A stretch of DNA of 64,000 nucleotides, taken from Diphasiastrum complanatum. Taxonomy: Eukaryota > Streptophyta > Lycopodiopsida > Lycopodiales > Lycopodiaceae. The stretch's first letter is position 1. The number at the start of each line of letters is the position of its first letter. The stretch lies in contig CM055103.1 of the NCBI GenBank assembly GCA_029204225.1, positions 46,162,611 through 46,226,610 of the forward strand, written 5' to 3'. The notes below the pieces were generated by a model, which searched no databases, was not told the origin of the DNA, and was given only the letters and a program-made list of their open reading frames with translations. Below are positions 1 to 10,175 of the stretch, in pieces. The position numbers and the translations under genes are program-made.

Positions 1-343
1 GTGCTTCTTGAAGTTTACAAATCTTCCACTCTTGAAAGATCACATTTCCACCATCAAATTCTTTGGCTGAAAACAAGTAGATTCTACAATCTCTACTTGA
101 AGAGCAAAACACTACCATTATTCCTATCATTGAAATAGGATAATCTTTGGTCCTTACATTGGAATGATCATGTTCAAAGCATGTGGACCCAAAGATTTCC
201 AATACAAATGATGTTTCATTTTTTATGACACTATTCAAACTATTACAAAAATAGTTATCCAATGAAATTGCTTTATCAACAACAAATGTAAATTTCAAAG
301 CATCCCATTTCATTGTCTTGTCATACAAAGTAATAAACACCAT
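1..343 (-). other. ORF open to the left window edge, 3' of copia-A gag
   Basis: On the minus strand an ATG at 343 opens about 114 codons without a stop to the window edge. It lies just downstream of the copia-A gag-protease frame, in another frame, where integrase would be expected. Stretches such as FGSTCFEH and GGNVIFQE faintly recall the integrase C-terminus of copia elements. No HHCC motif, DDE residue or clear alignment is visible. It could be decayed integrase, or unrelated (for example captured host) sequence carried by the element. Function not recognised. Confidence 0.35.
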
Positions 344-348
344 GAATC

Positions 349-1932
349 TTAAAGGTAAGAACAAGTCACCTCATGTCTACTAATACTTTCCAAAAAGTAT
401 TCAAAGATAGTAGATTCTCCAATGCTCACCACCCTTGCAAGATGCACACTTGAATGGACAATTTGCATGCAATTTGATGACTCGGACATTGTCATTGAGG
501 ACTCCCTTGGAACTCTCATGCTTTGAGGCTGATCCTCAAGATCTTCCTCCTTTTGATGCTCCTCCTCAATGCAAGCAAGATCACACTTTGCCAAGATCTC
601 CTCTTGAGTGATCTCCTCCTTTGCCAAGCTCATTCTTTCAAAAGCAACACTAGCTTCCAACTTAAACAATCTTCCATGTTTAAATCCCTTTGCAATGCAA
701 ACATCATTCTTCAAGATGAAGCAAACACCATGCTTAAAGTGGACATCCAAACCACTTTCTAAGAGTAGACCAACACTAAGCATATTCTTGGTGATTGATG
801 GTACATAAAGGACATTTTCTAGATCCATGCATTTTGAGAATTCTAGATACAAAGAGATGGTGCCAACACCATCTATCCTACACTCTTCATCATTTGTAGT
901 AAAGACAAACTTTTTAGCATCATTGAAAGAGTGTAAGGTTGCAAAAAAGTCCTTTTCACAAGACATGTGGGAGCTAGCCCCACTGTCGATCCACCAATTG
1001 TCTCTTGAATTGCTATTGCTTGTTGGTGAGGATGTAGATGCCATCAAGAATACATCTACTTCATCCTCCTCCTCCTCCTTTGCAAGGTTTCCTTGTTTGT
1101 CCTCCTCCACTTGTGCTCTTAGCCTCTTGTAGCATTCAGATGCATAATGCCCCTTCCTTCCACAAAAGAAGCATTTCTGCTTTGACTTGTCCTTTGAGCT
1201 TGATGCATCATCCTCTTCTTTGGCCTCCTTTGGATGCTTCTTCTTTCCATTGGTCTTCTTTTTGCCCTTGAATGAGAAATTGGCTTTCTCATCACCATCC
1301 TGCAACGACAAGGAAGTCATCCTAGATTTTGCATGGAGCATCCTACACTCTTCAGCCACTAATACACTATGAAGTTTTTCTATAGTTGGCAAAGTGTCTT
1401 GGATGGCAAAACTTTGGACCAAATTTGCAAAGTCATCTCCTAGACCATTAAGGACAATTTGTACAAGCTCTTCATCATGAATCTTCTCTCCAATGGAAGC
1501 CAACTCCCTATTTAGAGACTTGATTCTGAGTACATAATCCTGTGCACTCTCCTCACTTCTCCTCATGCTTTGCAAAATTTGATTTCTAAGCATAAGAACC
1601 CTAGAAGTGTTGCTAGACTCATAGATTGATTTTAAAGACTCCCAAGCCTCTTTAGCATTAGTACAAGCTGATACTTCTCTCAACAAATCATTGCTCACAT
1701 TCATCTTCACACAATGAAGTGCAAGCCTAGATCTCTTCTTGTATCTAGCTAACTCTTGTGCACCTAGAGGTTCATCTTCATATTCAATCAAGAACTCATA
1801 AAGGTCTTGGAGGACCAATAGTGAATCCATTCTAACCTTCCAAATAGCATAATTTGTAGAATTCAACCTCTCACTAGCTTCTAGAAGGTATGCTCCAGCA
1901 GATCCCATCTTACTAGTGACTTCTACAAACAA
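349..1932 (-). CDS. Copia-A gag-protease polyprotein with unusual C-terminus
   Basis: An open frame of 527 codons encodes the nucleocapsid and protease part of a Ty1/copia retrotransposon. Seen in order: the N-terminal gag motif LNSTNYAIWKVRM near residue 24, a UBN2-type gag body to about 210, a CCHC knuckle (CFFCGRKGHYASEC) near 255-270, the retropepsin motif WWIDSGASSHM near 315, and a short gag-pre-integrase-like stretch (VLYVPSITKNMLSVG). The methionine at residue 9 (MGSAGAYLL) is the more likely start, because related elements here begin at that point. After about residue 430 the expected HHCC zinc finger is absent, replaced by an acidic, Ser-rich tail ending at TAA. No integrase, RT or RNase H follows inside the window. 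Related to the gags at 5443 and 59558. A defective or gag-only element is likely. Confidence 0.85.
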   Translation of the reverse strand: MFVEVTSKMGSAGAYLLEASERLNSTNYAIWKVRMDSLLVLQDLYEFLIEYEDEPLGAQELARYKKRSRLALHCVKMNVSNDLLREVSACTNAKEAWESLKSIYESSNTSRVLMLRNQILQSMRRSEESAQDYVLRIKSLNRELASIGEKIHDEELVQIVLNGLGDDFANLVQSFAIQDTLPTIEKLHSVLVAEECRMLHAKSRMTSLSLQDGDEKANFSFKGKKKTNGKKKHPKEAKEEDDASSSKDKSKQKCFFCGRKGHYASECYKRLRAQVEEDKQGNLAKEEEEDEVDVFLMASTSSPTSNSNSRDNWWIDSGASSHMSCEKDFFATLHSFNDAKKFVFTTNDEECRIDGVGTISLYLEFSKCMDLENVLYVPSITKNMLSVGLLLESGLDVHFKHGVCFILKNDVCIAKGFKHGRLFKLEASVAFERMSLAKEEITQEEILAKCDLACIEEEHQKEEDLEDQPQSMRVPRESSMTMSESSNCMQIVHSSVHLARVVSIGESTIFEYFLESISRHEVTCSYL

Positions 1933-2277
1933 GAAATAGATTTGATTGACTTGAAACTCACAAAGGTCTCACACTTGCAGTGTTTCACTCAAATTTGATT
2001 TCTAATCCAACAAATGGACTTATAATCACAGTTCTATCACTCCCTCACAAAGCTGGAATGAAGATAAGATGAAGTGAAAACTACTTTCAAACAAATCTTG
2101 CCAAGAAATGGATTTGATTGTCTCTAGAAACTCACTAAGGTCTCTCTCTTGTAGTTTTTCACTCAAATTAGATTTCTAATCCAACAAATGGACTTATAAT
2201 CTCAGTTCTAGCACTCCCTCACAAAGTTGGAATGAAGATAAGATGATGTGAAATCTACTTACAATCAAATCTTGCCA
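1932..2277 (-). repeat. 171-bp tandem duplication in the copia-A leader
   Basis: Two head-to-tail copies (about 1932-2102 and 2103-2277) share the block reading AATCCAACAAATGGACTTAT, the CACTCCCTCACAAAG block and the AATCTTGCCA end. They differ by scattered substitutions and a few single-base indels. The duplication sits immediately upstream of gag in the untranslated leader, which continues as unique sequence to the primer site at 2702. Confidence 0.85.
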
Positions 2278-2701
2278 ATTTTGGCTATTTTTGAACAAAA
2301 AAATGACTTAATCTCTTTCTTCCTTCTTGGTGTACTTTCAAGACCTGTTTTTAACCTTAATAGGACTTGAACTCAGCCTAGATTAATTACATTCCATGAA
2401 ACAAATTCAAATCTAATCAATGGCAAATGATCTTGGTAGATTATCCTAGGATCTCCACCAAAAATTACACCAACAGCTCACAAATTGAATTTTTTTGGAT
2501 CAAATGAATACCATGCATTAAATGCAGGTTCAGAGGTGCCCACACATGTGTAAAATACGGATTTGGACCCCTACCAAGTTTGGGATCAAATCTCCTCACC
2601 AAAATCAAGATTCTAGCTTGCCCTCTCAATACTAGCTTTTAGCACCAAAACTTGCTAAAAATGGATTTGCATTAGATCAATGGCTTATGCTCTTGTACTT
2701 G

Positions 2702-2713
2702 GCTCTGATACCA
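2702..2713 (-). other. Copia-A primer binding site (initiator Met-tRNA)
   Basis: On the minus strand the bases read TGGTATCAGAGC, complementary to the 3' end of plant initiator methionine tRNA, the usual copia primer. It directly abuts the inner end of the LTR at 2714. Confidence 0.9.
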
Positions 2714-3241
2714 TGTGAAAGTACTGTACTTTAGGACCATAAATGGATCTACAAAAGATCCACAAGAGTGATTGGATGCTTGCTTAACAATCTATCAAAA
2801 AACTAGACACAAAAAAGTTGATCTAGATTGGCAATTTGACAAACAACAAGCATTAACAATCAAAAGCATTGGTAAACATTGAAATCCGAGCCCACACGTG
2901 TGTAATACAGGATGTAGTACGGCCTTCAACCTGAGAAACAAGTAGAAATTGATTTGGTCTCATTTGGATCACAAAAACGCAATGTACATAGTGAACTAGC
3001 TTGAGATTGCCAATGAGCTCCAAAAATTTTCTATCTTCTCACTATGGAGAGAGGGAATACATAGCAAATTCGACTTCCTTCTTGAAGTTAGGTGGATTTC
3101 CAGCATGTAATAAGGAAGTTAACTCACTCTCCTTGACCTAAAATGAAACCCTAGTCTATTTGCTAGAGTTATGCTTGGTAGGTAGTTAGTTGGTCAAATT
3201 TTCAACAAGCTAGATTTGCCAATTTTCGACAATTCTTCACA
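2714..3241 (-). repeat. 5' LTR of copia-A (528 bp)
   Basis: The LTR starts TGTGAAGAATT and ends CTTTCACA on the minus strand, giving a TGTGAA/TTCACA terminal inverted repeat, and is followed by the primer site. It is homologous over most of its length to the solo LTR at 8629-9320: shared blocks include the stretch reading TATCTTCTCACTATGGAGAG on the plus strand, the GTAATAAGGAAGT block and the CACACGTGTG palindrome at 2893. The 3' LTR lies outside the window. Confidence 0.88.
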
Positions 3242-3717
3242 CCACCTCACTACAAATGAAGTACAAACCTATAAGGTTGTCACTCTGCATAAAAACTCTT
3301 CTCTAGAAACCCCTATTGCTTTTGATACCATCATACGAATGAACAAATTTGAAGCTTCACGATGTTCTTCCGAGCAAACCTGGGCTAGGGTCAGTGGACA
3401 CTTTGAAACTAGTTTCAACCGTATGCATCTCCATCAAGCCCGCATATGGAACTAGAAAAGACCCTTCTTCAAATGTCGTTGTTGTTGGAATAGATGAGTA
3501 ATAGAATGCGGAAACTTCCTACTTCCAATGAATGACTATGCCTATCAAAAATTGAACAAATCAATAGTGATGAAAATCACGTTCAATCTTTAGCAACTAA
3601 CTTTTGCTAGATACTAAGTGATTACGTTGCCATATATAAAGTATTGAATTCTCAGACAATTTCTATCAGTTACAGAAGCAATACAAAGATGCATGCATTC
3701 TGACACAAATTGAACGC

Positions 3718-4094
3718 CATTAGAGGAGTTCTAAATCCAAAAAAGACCCTTGTAAAGATTCTTTTTATATTTTTTCTCAATTTTTTCTTACACATGGACC
3801 AATCAAAACACTCAAATTTGAAATCTATGTAACGTAACTTTTTGAGTCCACATTTTGATTCCACACTAAAAATGGCATAACTTTTTAATGGTAAGTCCGA
3901 ATTTAGCGAAGTTTGGTGCATTGGAAAGCGCTTGACAAGGGTTTTCCAATGATATATTATATGACATACTTCTAAGCTACAATTAAAAAGTTATGGCAAG
4001 TCAAAAGTATTAGTGTTATAATATTTTAATAATATAAACTACATTTTGAACGAATTCTTAAAGGGTCTTTTTGGAGCTCAAAACTCCTCTAATG
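3718..4094. mobile_element. MITE-like element, 377 bp, copy 1
   Basis: The terminal inverted repeats read CATTAGAGGAGTT and AACTCCTCTAATG. It interrupts LTR B1; the uninterrupted counterpart is at about 17685-17700, so the insertion edges are known by comparison. A second copy lies reversed at 40454-40831. No convincing target-site duplication is visible. It encodes no transposase; an 83-codon frame crossing it (3670-3921, minus) is taken as chance. Superfamily not assigned. Confidence 0.85.
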
Positions 4095-4621
4095 AATAAA
4101 AAAATAGTATTAATTCAGAAAAACAAGATCAGACGCTAATGAGTGCAAGACAATAGCGGATAGAAACCGCGCACTCTAAAGTTGTCTCTGAGTAACTGAG
4201 AATAAGTCTGAAATAAGCAACTCTGCTGACAAATAGTAGCGCAATAGCAACTCTAAAATAAATCTTTAAAAGACTGAGATAGAATGCTCAAGAGAGTTCA
4301 AGCTTGAAAGCTTGATAGAGAGCTAACAACCATACTTTCTGATTGTGAATGATCTGCTTGCTGAGAGCGCATGAAGCGTCGTGTAATAACACTCAACTCC
4401 TTCACAATTCACAATGTTGATCGTTTTTTATGATGAGATGTATGAGCAGCAGATTTATACTAAGTAATTAGGTCGTCAAATGCGATTGCTAGTTGGCTGG
4501 AGTCCGCTGGCATTCATCCAGTTCTTCTCAAAAGTTGCTTGTTGATAAGCGGTGACAATTGGTTGTAAACAGTCTGTCTGCATAAATGAACGTAAATTTT
4601 CATTCTGCATTAATGAACGTA

Positions 4622-4905
4622 AACGGCCAGAGGCGAAAAATGCAACATTGCATTTTAACTCTTAATTTCCTGACAGGCAAAAAATGCGAAAAAGACAACA
4701 CTGCATTTTTGCACGTAATTCTTGACAGGCAAAAAATGTGAAAAAGATGACATTGCATTTTTACACATAATTCCTTACATGCAAAAAATGCGAAAAAGCC
4801 GACACTGCATTTTTACACGAGATTCATGACAGAAGGCGATAGTGTCACAAAAAGACGAAAAAGACGACACTGTAATTTTACTCGTAATTCATGATAGGCG
4901 ACACT
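4622..4905. repeat. ~60-bp minisatellite in LTR B1
   Basis: About five degenerate units follow the pattern GACAGGC, AAAAAATGCGAAAAAGACGA, CACTGCATTTTTACACGTAA, TTC. Each unit contains complementary runs (AAAATGC and GCATTTT), so single units could fold. The same array with fewer units is at about 18225-18430 in LTR B2. Confidence 0.85.
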
Positions 4906-4972
4906 GTCGGGATTGTAGAGAGAGAAAATGCAACACTATTGTCAAACTCTGTGTATTTCTGCAAAAAAACCA

Positions 4973-5442
4973 CATGCCTTTCAGGTTAGAATTTATTTTG
5001 TTTGATTTATGTTCAATAACCTTCAGTTGTTCTTAGTTGCATACTTTTGCCTTGCAAGTATCCATGCTATTGATGCTATTGGAACTACAACTTATTAGGA
5101 ACATCAGTGTCGACGATCCATGGATCCCCTCATTTTTGAGACCCGAAATTAGGAGTAGCTTTCACAAGAACCGAGTTATGGCATAGTCTATTGAGAGGGC
5201 TAGAAGCCAAATTTGAGATAATAAAGACAAGTGAAACCTTTGTGAGATTCTAGGGTTTAAATCTATTCCAATTTCTTGAGCATTGTTTTGTAGAATCCTT
5301 CTTGAGTTCTTTTGAATCAAGATCGAGAGGATTCTGCCACTTGTGTCTTTGTGAATATCAAGTGAGTTGCTAGTGATGCAAATTTTGGAAAAGAACTTAG
5401 GGAGGACCGAGAAGTACATTAATAGTATAAGTCTTTAGGAAG
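4973..5442. other. Unassigned stretch before copia-J gag
   Basis: No primer site, LTR terminus or convincing coding signal was found. The right part is probably a decayed leader of copia-J, because gag begins at 5443. Confidence 0.4.
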
Positions 5443-6546
5443 ATGGGGTCCATTAGTGGATTTCTTCTTGAACATAGTGAGAGGTTCAATTCTACAAACT
5501 ACTCAATATGGAAGGTAAGAATGGAGTCATTATTGATACTCCATGATCTCTTTGATATTGCCCTTGAAGAAGAGGATGAGCCTCTTGGAGGACAAGAATT
5601 GGTTAAATTCAAGAAGAAGTCTAGACAAGAATTCCATTCCATTAAGATGAATGTTAGTAATGACCTTCTAAATTGTCCTCTTGTACTTCATCCAAGGAAG
5701 CTTGAGATTCTTTAAAAGCTATATATGAATCCAACAACACTTCAAGAGTGCTTAGGATAAGAAACCAAATCTTACAAAGCATGAGGAGAAGTGATGAAAG
5801 TGCACAAGAGTATGTGCTAAGGATCAAGTCTCTCAACAAAGAGTTAGCTTCTATAGGAGAAAAGATCTTTGATAATAAAGTCGTACAAGTGATTCTCAAT
5901 GGCTTGGAGGATGAGTTCTCCAATTTGGCTCAAAGTTTTGCCATCCAAGACACTTTGCCATCAATTGATAAGCTCCATAGTGTGCTAGTGGCTGAAGAGT
6001 GCAAGTTGCTCCTTGCAAAAGCAAGGATGGGCTCCTTATTATTGCAAGATGGAGATGAGAAAGTAAATTTCTCATTTAAGGATAAGAAGAAGACCAAGGG
6101 ATTCAAGAAGGATCAAGCAAAGGAGGCCAAGGAAAATGATCAAGCATCACGTTCAAAGACAAAGGACAAGTCAAGGATAAAATGTTTCTTTTGTGGAAAG
6201 AAGGGGCATTGTGCATCCGAATGCTACAAGAGGCAAAGAGCACAAGGGGAGGAGAACAGACAAGGAAACCTTGCACATGAAGAGGAGGAAGAAGGAGATC
6301 TATTCTTGATGGCATCTACATCCTCACGCAATAGCAATTCAAAAGACACTTGGTGGATTGATAGTGGGGCAAGTTCCCACATGACTTATGAAAAGGACTT
6401 CTTCTCAACTTTACACTCTTTCAATGATGCTAAAAAGTTTGTCTTTACTGCAAGTGATGAAGAGTGTAGGATAGATGGTGTTGGTACCATCTCTTTAAGT
6501 GTAAAATCTTTCAAAAGTATGGACCTAGACAATGTCGTTTATGTTT
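5443..6546 (+). pseudogene. Copia-J gag-protease fragment
   Basis: This is a close relative of the copia-A gag. It starts at ATG 5443 (MGSISGFLLEHSERFNSTNY), carries the gag body, a CCHC knuckle (CFFCGKKGHCASEC, near 6183) and the protease motif WWIDSGASSHM near 6352. A frameshift around 5670 and an in-frame stop a little further on, where the related frames have a conserved Trp, split the frame in two. Similarity stops abruptly after the residues MDLDNVVYV at about 6546, so the rest of pol is missing. The LTR at 6831 is in the same orientation and could be its 3' LTR, making J internally deleted. Confidence 0.85.
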
Positions 6547-6830
6547 AAGAAGATAGAGATGGAAAGAGATGGAGAGACAATAAGCACAGAAAAACTGTTC
6601 ATGAAAACTTCCAGCTATTTCATGCTCATCATCCTTGAATCTTTGAACACTTTCATGTTGTTTTTGATAGACCTCTTCTTGATTCTTTGGTATGCTATTT
6701 TATGGATGCTTTTCCTAAGGAGGACTTTTTTCTCTGCATGAGAAAGGACTCTCAATGAAAATTGACAAATGTCTCTCTTAAATTGGATAATCCAAGAGCT
6801 TCTTGATTTTTAATGGATGGAAACGAGGAT

Positions 6831-7630
6831 TGTGAAAGATGGTAAAATTAGACTAGTTATTTTCCTTGCTAGATGCCATCATGGGGCTGGATTTATGTCC
6901 ACCACCACTTTGTACATAATTTTATGCTGATTTTGAAAAGTCAAAGGCTTCCAACTCGAGTTCTAGTGAGATGGTGGCATGTGTCACACAGTGTAAGGAT
7001 TGGTATTTTGCTAGTATGCAACCAAATCCACATCTCAACGTCAAATTTGGCTCAATCACATTAAGAGGTGAAAAATGTTTGGCCCAATCATGTTTAGAGG
7101 TGCAAATCACTTGGCCAATCAAATTGTGAGGTTCAAGCTATGTGGTCCAATCGTGGAGAGAGGTGCCAATCTTGAGGTCCAATCATTATGGAAGGTGAAT
7201 CCATGGGGTCCAATCAATTTAGAGGATGTGATATGCTAGAACTCGAGCCACTACTATATGGAAGTGTGCTCTCATTGTACATACAACGTTTTTGAGAGAT
7301 AATTCAATTTTTGACTTGCAAGCAATTTGGTCTATTCTCTCTCTACCCGACATCAAGCCCTCTTTCTCTCTCTACCCTAGAGCAAGGTGCTTGGATTTGA
7401 GTCTCATAATAATTTTACTCAGTTTTTTCACGTGGATGTAAGAAACTTGCTTGTTTTTGGATGATTGTAACTTTTGATGTGATTGAGCTCTTGCCTAGAT
7501 TCAAAGTGTGGTAGATAGCCCTTCCAATCTTGAGTTGATGATCCATCCATCTTTGGTAGATGTGCAATCTCACATGCATGTAGGTTAGGTAGATCTTCAT
7601 AAGGTCTTCAAATCTCCATTTTTGACAAGG
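6831..7630 (+). repeat. Divergent LTR, probable 3' LTR of copia-J
   Basis: It begins TGTGAAAGAT after a purine-rich run. Structural blocks match the reverse complement of the copia-K LTR in order: a 32-bp minisatellite, an AGCTCGAGCCACTACTATAT block, and paired CTCTCTCTACCC motifs at about 7340 and 7370. The right end is not resolved (about 7600-7640). Identity to K is low, so this copy is old or from a sister family. Confidence 0.55.
7049..7230 (+). repeat. ~32-bp degenerate minisatellite in LTR J
   Basis: Six units share the pattern GGTCCAATC, about 8 bases, GAGGTG, about 10 bases. The reverse complement of the same unit (ATTGGAC, CACCTCT) forms the 33-bp array in both copia-K LTRs, so the array belongs to the LTR family. 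Confidence 0.8.
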
Positions 7631-7903
7631 ATGTTAAACAAAAATTGTAGTAGCCCAAATGATGATCTTATTTTAATCAATACTCTCAACCAACACTAGT
7701 TTGTTCTAAATATTTGTTTTTTGGATTTCAACAGTTTTTTGACCATCTATGACAAACAACCACTCTTTGATTAAAGGTGATGTATACTTTCAAATAGAAT
7801 AAAATTTATCTACTTTTCCTTTACACATCCCTCATTTCTAAAGGCTCTCTTTAAGTCTTCTTTGTCATTTTGATGAGTTCACACTCTTATATTAATCTTA
7901 CAC

Positions 7904-8174
7904 CTACAAAGAGGAATCATAGGCATGAACATATTCTTGAACATATCCAGACTTTGTAGCAAATCATTTTCTTGATCCTCAGACAAAGTGGCCAAAATGT
8001 CTTGATTGTACTCATTCTCCGAAGCCTCACCCAAGTGAATGTCTTAAGCCTCCCGAGTAACTCTGATACCAGGTGTGTCAAACAATTGGTCTTCTTGCAC
8101 AATGGAAGGCAGTTCATCATCTTGCTTATTATCGTCGTCATCAACACATTTGCCTTTATGCCCTTGGCCTCTGC
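7904..8174 (-). pseudogene. Candidate internal exon of an unrecognised host gene
   Basis: The minus strand shows a pyrimidine-rich run and CAG acceptor at 8175, then an acidic, coding-like frame (segments CVDDDDNKQDDELPSIVQED and ILATLSEDQENDLLQSLDMF), then AG|GTGTAAG as a donor at 7903. One in-frame TAA lies near 8050. The exon begins with two bases completing a codon, which matches the single base left at the end of the candidate exon at 9393-9579. The family is not recognised. The composition is unlike the surrounding gag/pol frames. A decayed gene or chance are both possible. Confidence 0.35.
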
Positions 8175-8468
8175 CTGCATGAAAAAAGTGGAGCACAACA
8201 ATGCTTCGAAAGCTATACTTAAATGTTTAAACAAGATACATTTTCATAAAAATGTAATTTCAAGTACAAAACAAGAGTCTTCGAAACAATGATGCATATG
8301 CAGAAACGTAAGCATATGCAAATATTGACAACAGTGTTGATAGATGACAGTAAGCCCTATAAGAGGTTCTTCTGACAAATTTTTACATGGGATACACTGA
8401 TGTTCCAATGGAATTCTAGAAATGTTGACTAATATTGAGCACATCTGATTTGATCCACAAATCATTTC

Positions 8469-8545
8469 ATAGGGCCCCAAAACAAGACATGGATTCACCC
8501 ACTGCTATAGATGAGTGAATCTATGTCCTATTTTAGGACCCTATA
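8469..8545. repeat. Fold-back hairpin element, copy 1
   Basis: An imperfect palindrome of about 77 bp: the left arm ATAGGGCCCC and following bases pair with TATTTTAGGACCCTAT on the right, around a loop near 8500-8514. A second copy is at 9682-9754. The pair brackets the solo LTR. Confidence 0.7.
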
Positions 8546-8628
8546 GTTGCCAAATTTTGAAAATGCTACATTTTTCCAACACCATTCCCTCCTATGTTCA
8601 TTCTCACAAAGTGTTGAGAAACCATTGA

Positions 8629-9320
8629 TGTGAAAAATTGCCTACATTGGCAAATCTAGCCATGTAGAATATTGTACATTTTGTCAATATTGTTTGTTGG
8701 TTACTTGAATGGCCAAAGTGCCACTTGTACATACACACCTAAAGTAGGTTACCACGAGTCAAGAGGAGTGGTTGTGTCTATTTGGTAGTGATTCCTACTT
8801 TGTAGGATCTAGACCATGATTTATGATGAGATTTGTACCTACCATGCACCTACCAAGCATGACTCTTGGATCTAGGCTAGGGTTTTCACATTAGGGCAAG
8901 AAAGTGGAGTCTACTTCCTTATTACATGCTGTATTTTCACCTAACTTTTCAAAAGGAAGTGTGTTTTACTATGTATTTCCATTCTCCATAGTGAGAAGAT
9001 AGAAACTTTTTGGAGCCTCAAGGAGAAACTCGAGTTTCCTCTCATTGTATGGTGATTACTCTATTTTTCCAATGAAACCCAGCTTTGGCACTTTGTAAAC
9101 ACTGTCTACAGGCCGTACTACAGCCTTATTTCCACACGTGTGGAGTTGGATTAGACTATTTGATCAATGCTTTGATTGTCTCTACTTGTTTCCTATCAAG
9201 CTGCTAAACTAGATCTTGTTTTCTGATGACTAGTTTCTGAGAGATTGTTTAACAAGCATACAATCACCTTGTGGATCATTCAAAGATCCATTTATGGTCC
9301 TTAGTACTGTACTTTTCACA
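8629..9320 (+). mobile_element. Solo LTR (692 bp) with 5-bp target duplication
   Basis: It starts TGTGAAAAATTGCC and ends TACTTTTCACA, with TGTGAA/TTCACA termini. It is flanked by ATTGA at 8624-8628 and ATTGA at 9321-9325. No primer site follows on the right and no polypurine tract or pol sequence lies on the left, so this is a solo LTR left by recombination between the two LTRs of a full element. It is homologous to the copia-A LTR in inverted orientation and longer by about 164 bp. CACACGTGTG occurs at 9133. Confidence 0.92.
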
Positions 9321-9392
9321 ATTGACATAGTAATTGCTAGTTGCATCATTTTCTATGCTTGTGATTCTACATGTGTTTTTGGCATTTTAAAC

Positions 9393-9579
9393 CTGTGTGG
9401 AACTGAGATTCTCCCTTTGGAAGTGAGATCTTGCTCATCTGAATGCTAAGATCAGCAACCTTTGCAATGGATGGTAGTGATGCAACCCCCTCTTTTATCT
9501 TGTACCGTAACAATCTAATGCTAGAGCTAGAGAGTTTTCTCAAGTTCTTTATGGCGAATTTGCTAAGTCGTTTAAACAT
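9393..9579 (-). pseudogene. Candidate first exon of an unrecognised host gene
   Basis: A 62-codon basic frame starts at ATG 9579 (segments MFKRLSKFAIKNLRKL and VASLPSIAKVADLSIQMSKI), with an in-frame stop a few codons upstream. It ends CACACAG|GTTTAA, a plausible donor. The exon is 187 bp, leaving phase 1, which fits the candidate exon at 7904-8174. The intron between them would contain the solo LTR. No family recognised. Evidence is limited to frame, start, donor and phase. Confidence 0.3.
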
Positions 9580-9681
9580 TTCTACTTTAGAGAATTAATT
9601 TAAAAGCCATTGGATGCCTCTTTATCCTTGGTAGGAATGAATACATGATAAAAGCTAAGAAAGTTGAATCGTTTAACTATT

Positions 9682-9754
9682 TATAGGGTTCTAAAATAGG
9701 GCATGGCATCTATTGGCAGATGGGTGAATCAATGCCTTATGTTGGGGCCCTATA
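9682..9754. repeat. Fold-back hairpin element, copy 2
   Basis: An imperfect palindrome: TATAGGGTTCTAAAATAGGG at the left pairs with the segment ending TTGGGGCCCTATA. The reverse complement aligns with the copy at 8469-8545 over nearly its whole length. The outer flanks of the two copies do not match. Confidence 0.7.
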
Positions 9755-10175
9755 TATTCAAGATGATAACTTTTGCAGTGTCTATTCACATGATTTGATG
9801 TCATATACTAGACTAGATGTGGCTGATTCTACCATGTTCGACGACCTACATTTGTAGGTGTCCAACCCAAAAAAAAAACAAGAATTTCTATTAGAATAAA
9901 CTTGAATGTTCAAAGTTGAGAAAACAAGCTGATTCAAATCCTCATTTTTGAAGGAGTATAAACAAGCTGACATGAACATGAATAAGCTAAGGAAGATTTG
10001 GCTTACTTGATCTAGTTCATGGCTCACCTATCATTGTTAACCTCTATGTTCATACGGTCTTTAGAAGTTGCTCCTTTTGCAAAGTTCGCACTCGTATGCA
10101 AAGTATACTACAAGTTCCTTCGCTCTCATACTAAAGAAATACTCATTTTCTCTAAAACAATGGAAATCTTAAAAT

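Larger units (their letters stand above)
3483..4972 (-). repeat. Family-B LTR copy B1, interrupted by a MITE
   Basis: From 3483 (TGTTGGAATAG on the plus strand) the sequence matches the LTR at 17455-18502 closely, apart from a 377-bp insertion at 3718-4094. Homology ends after GTGTATTTCTGCA at about 4963. No primer site lies on its left, so it is a 3' or solo LTR of a minus-strand element. The right terminus is approximate. A 60-bp minisatellite occupies 4622-4905. Confidence 0.8.

Noticed and set aside
2702-2713. tRNA gene fragments (TGGTATCAGAGC motifs throughout)
   Set aside because: They are primer binding sites next to LTR ends; no cloverleaf or A/B box accompanies them.
3670-3921. 83-codon minus-strand frame
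   Set aside because: It straddles the edge of the MITE and its second copy is not open in the same way.
8060-8075. Possible reversed primer site (ACTCTGATACCAGG)
   Set aside because: One base differs from the standard site, no LTR terminus adjoins it, and it falls inside the candidate exon.
7972-8292. 106-codon plus-strand frame
   Set aside because: It overlaps the candidate minus-strand exon, has no motif, and looks like its shadow.
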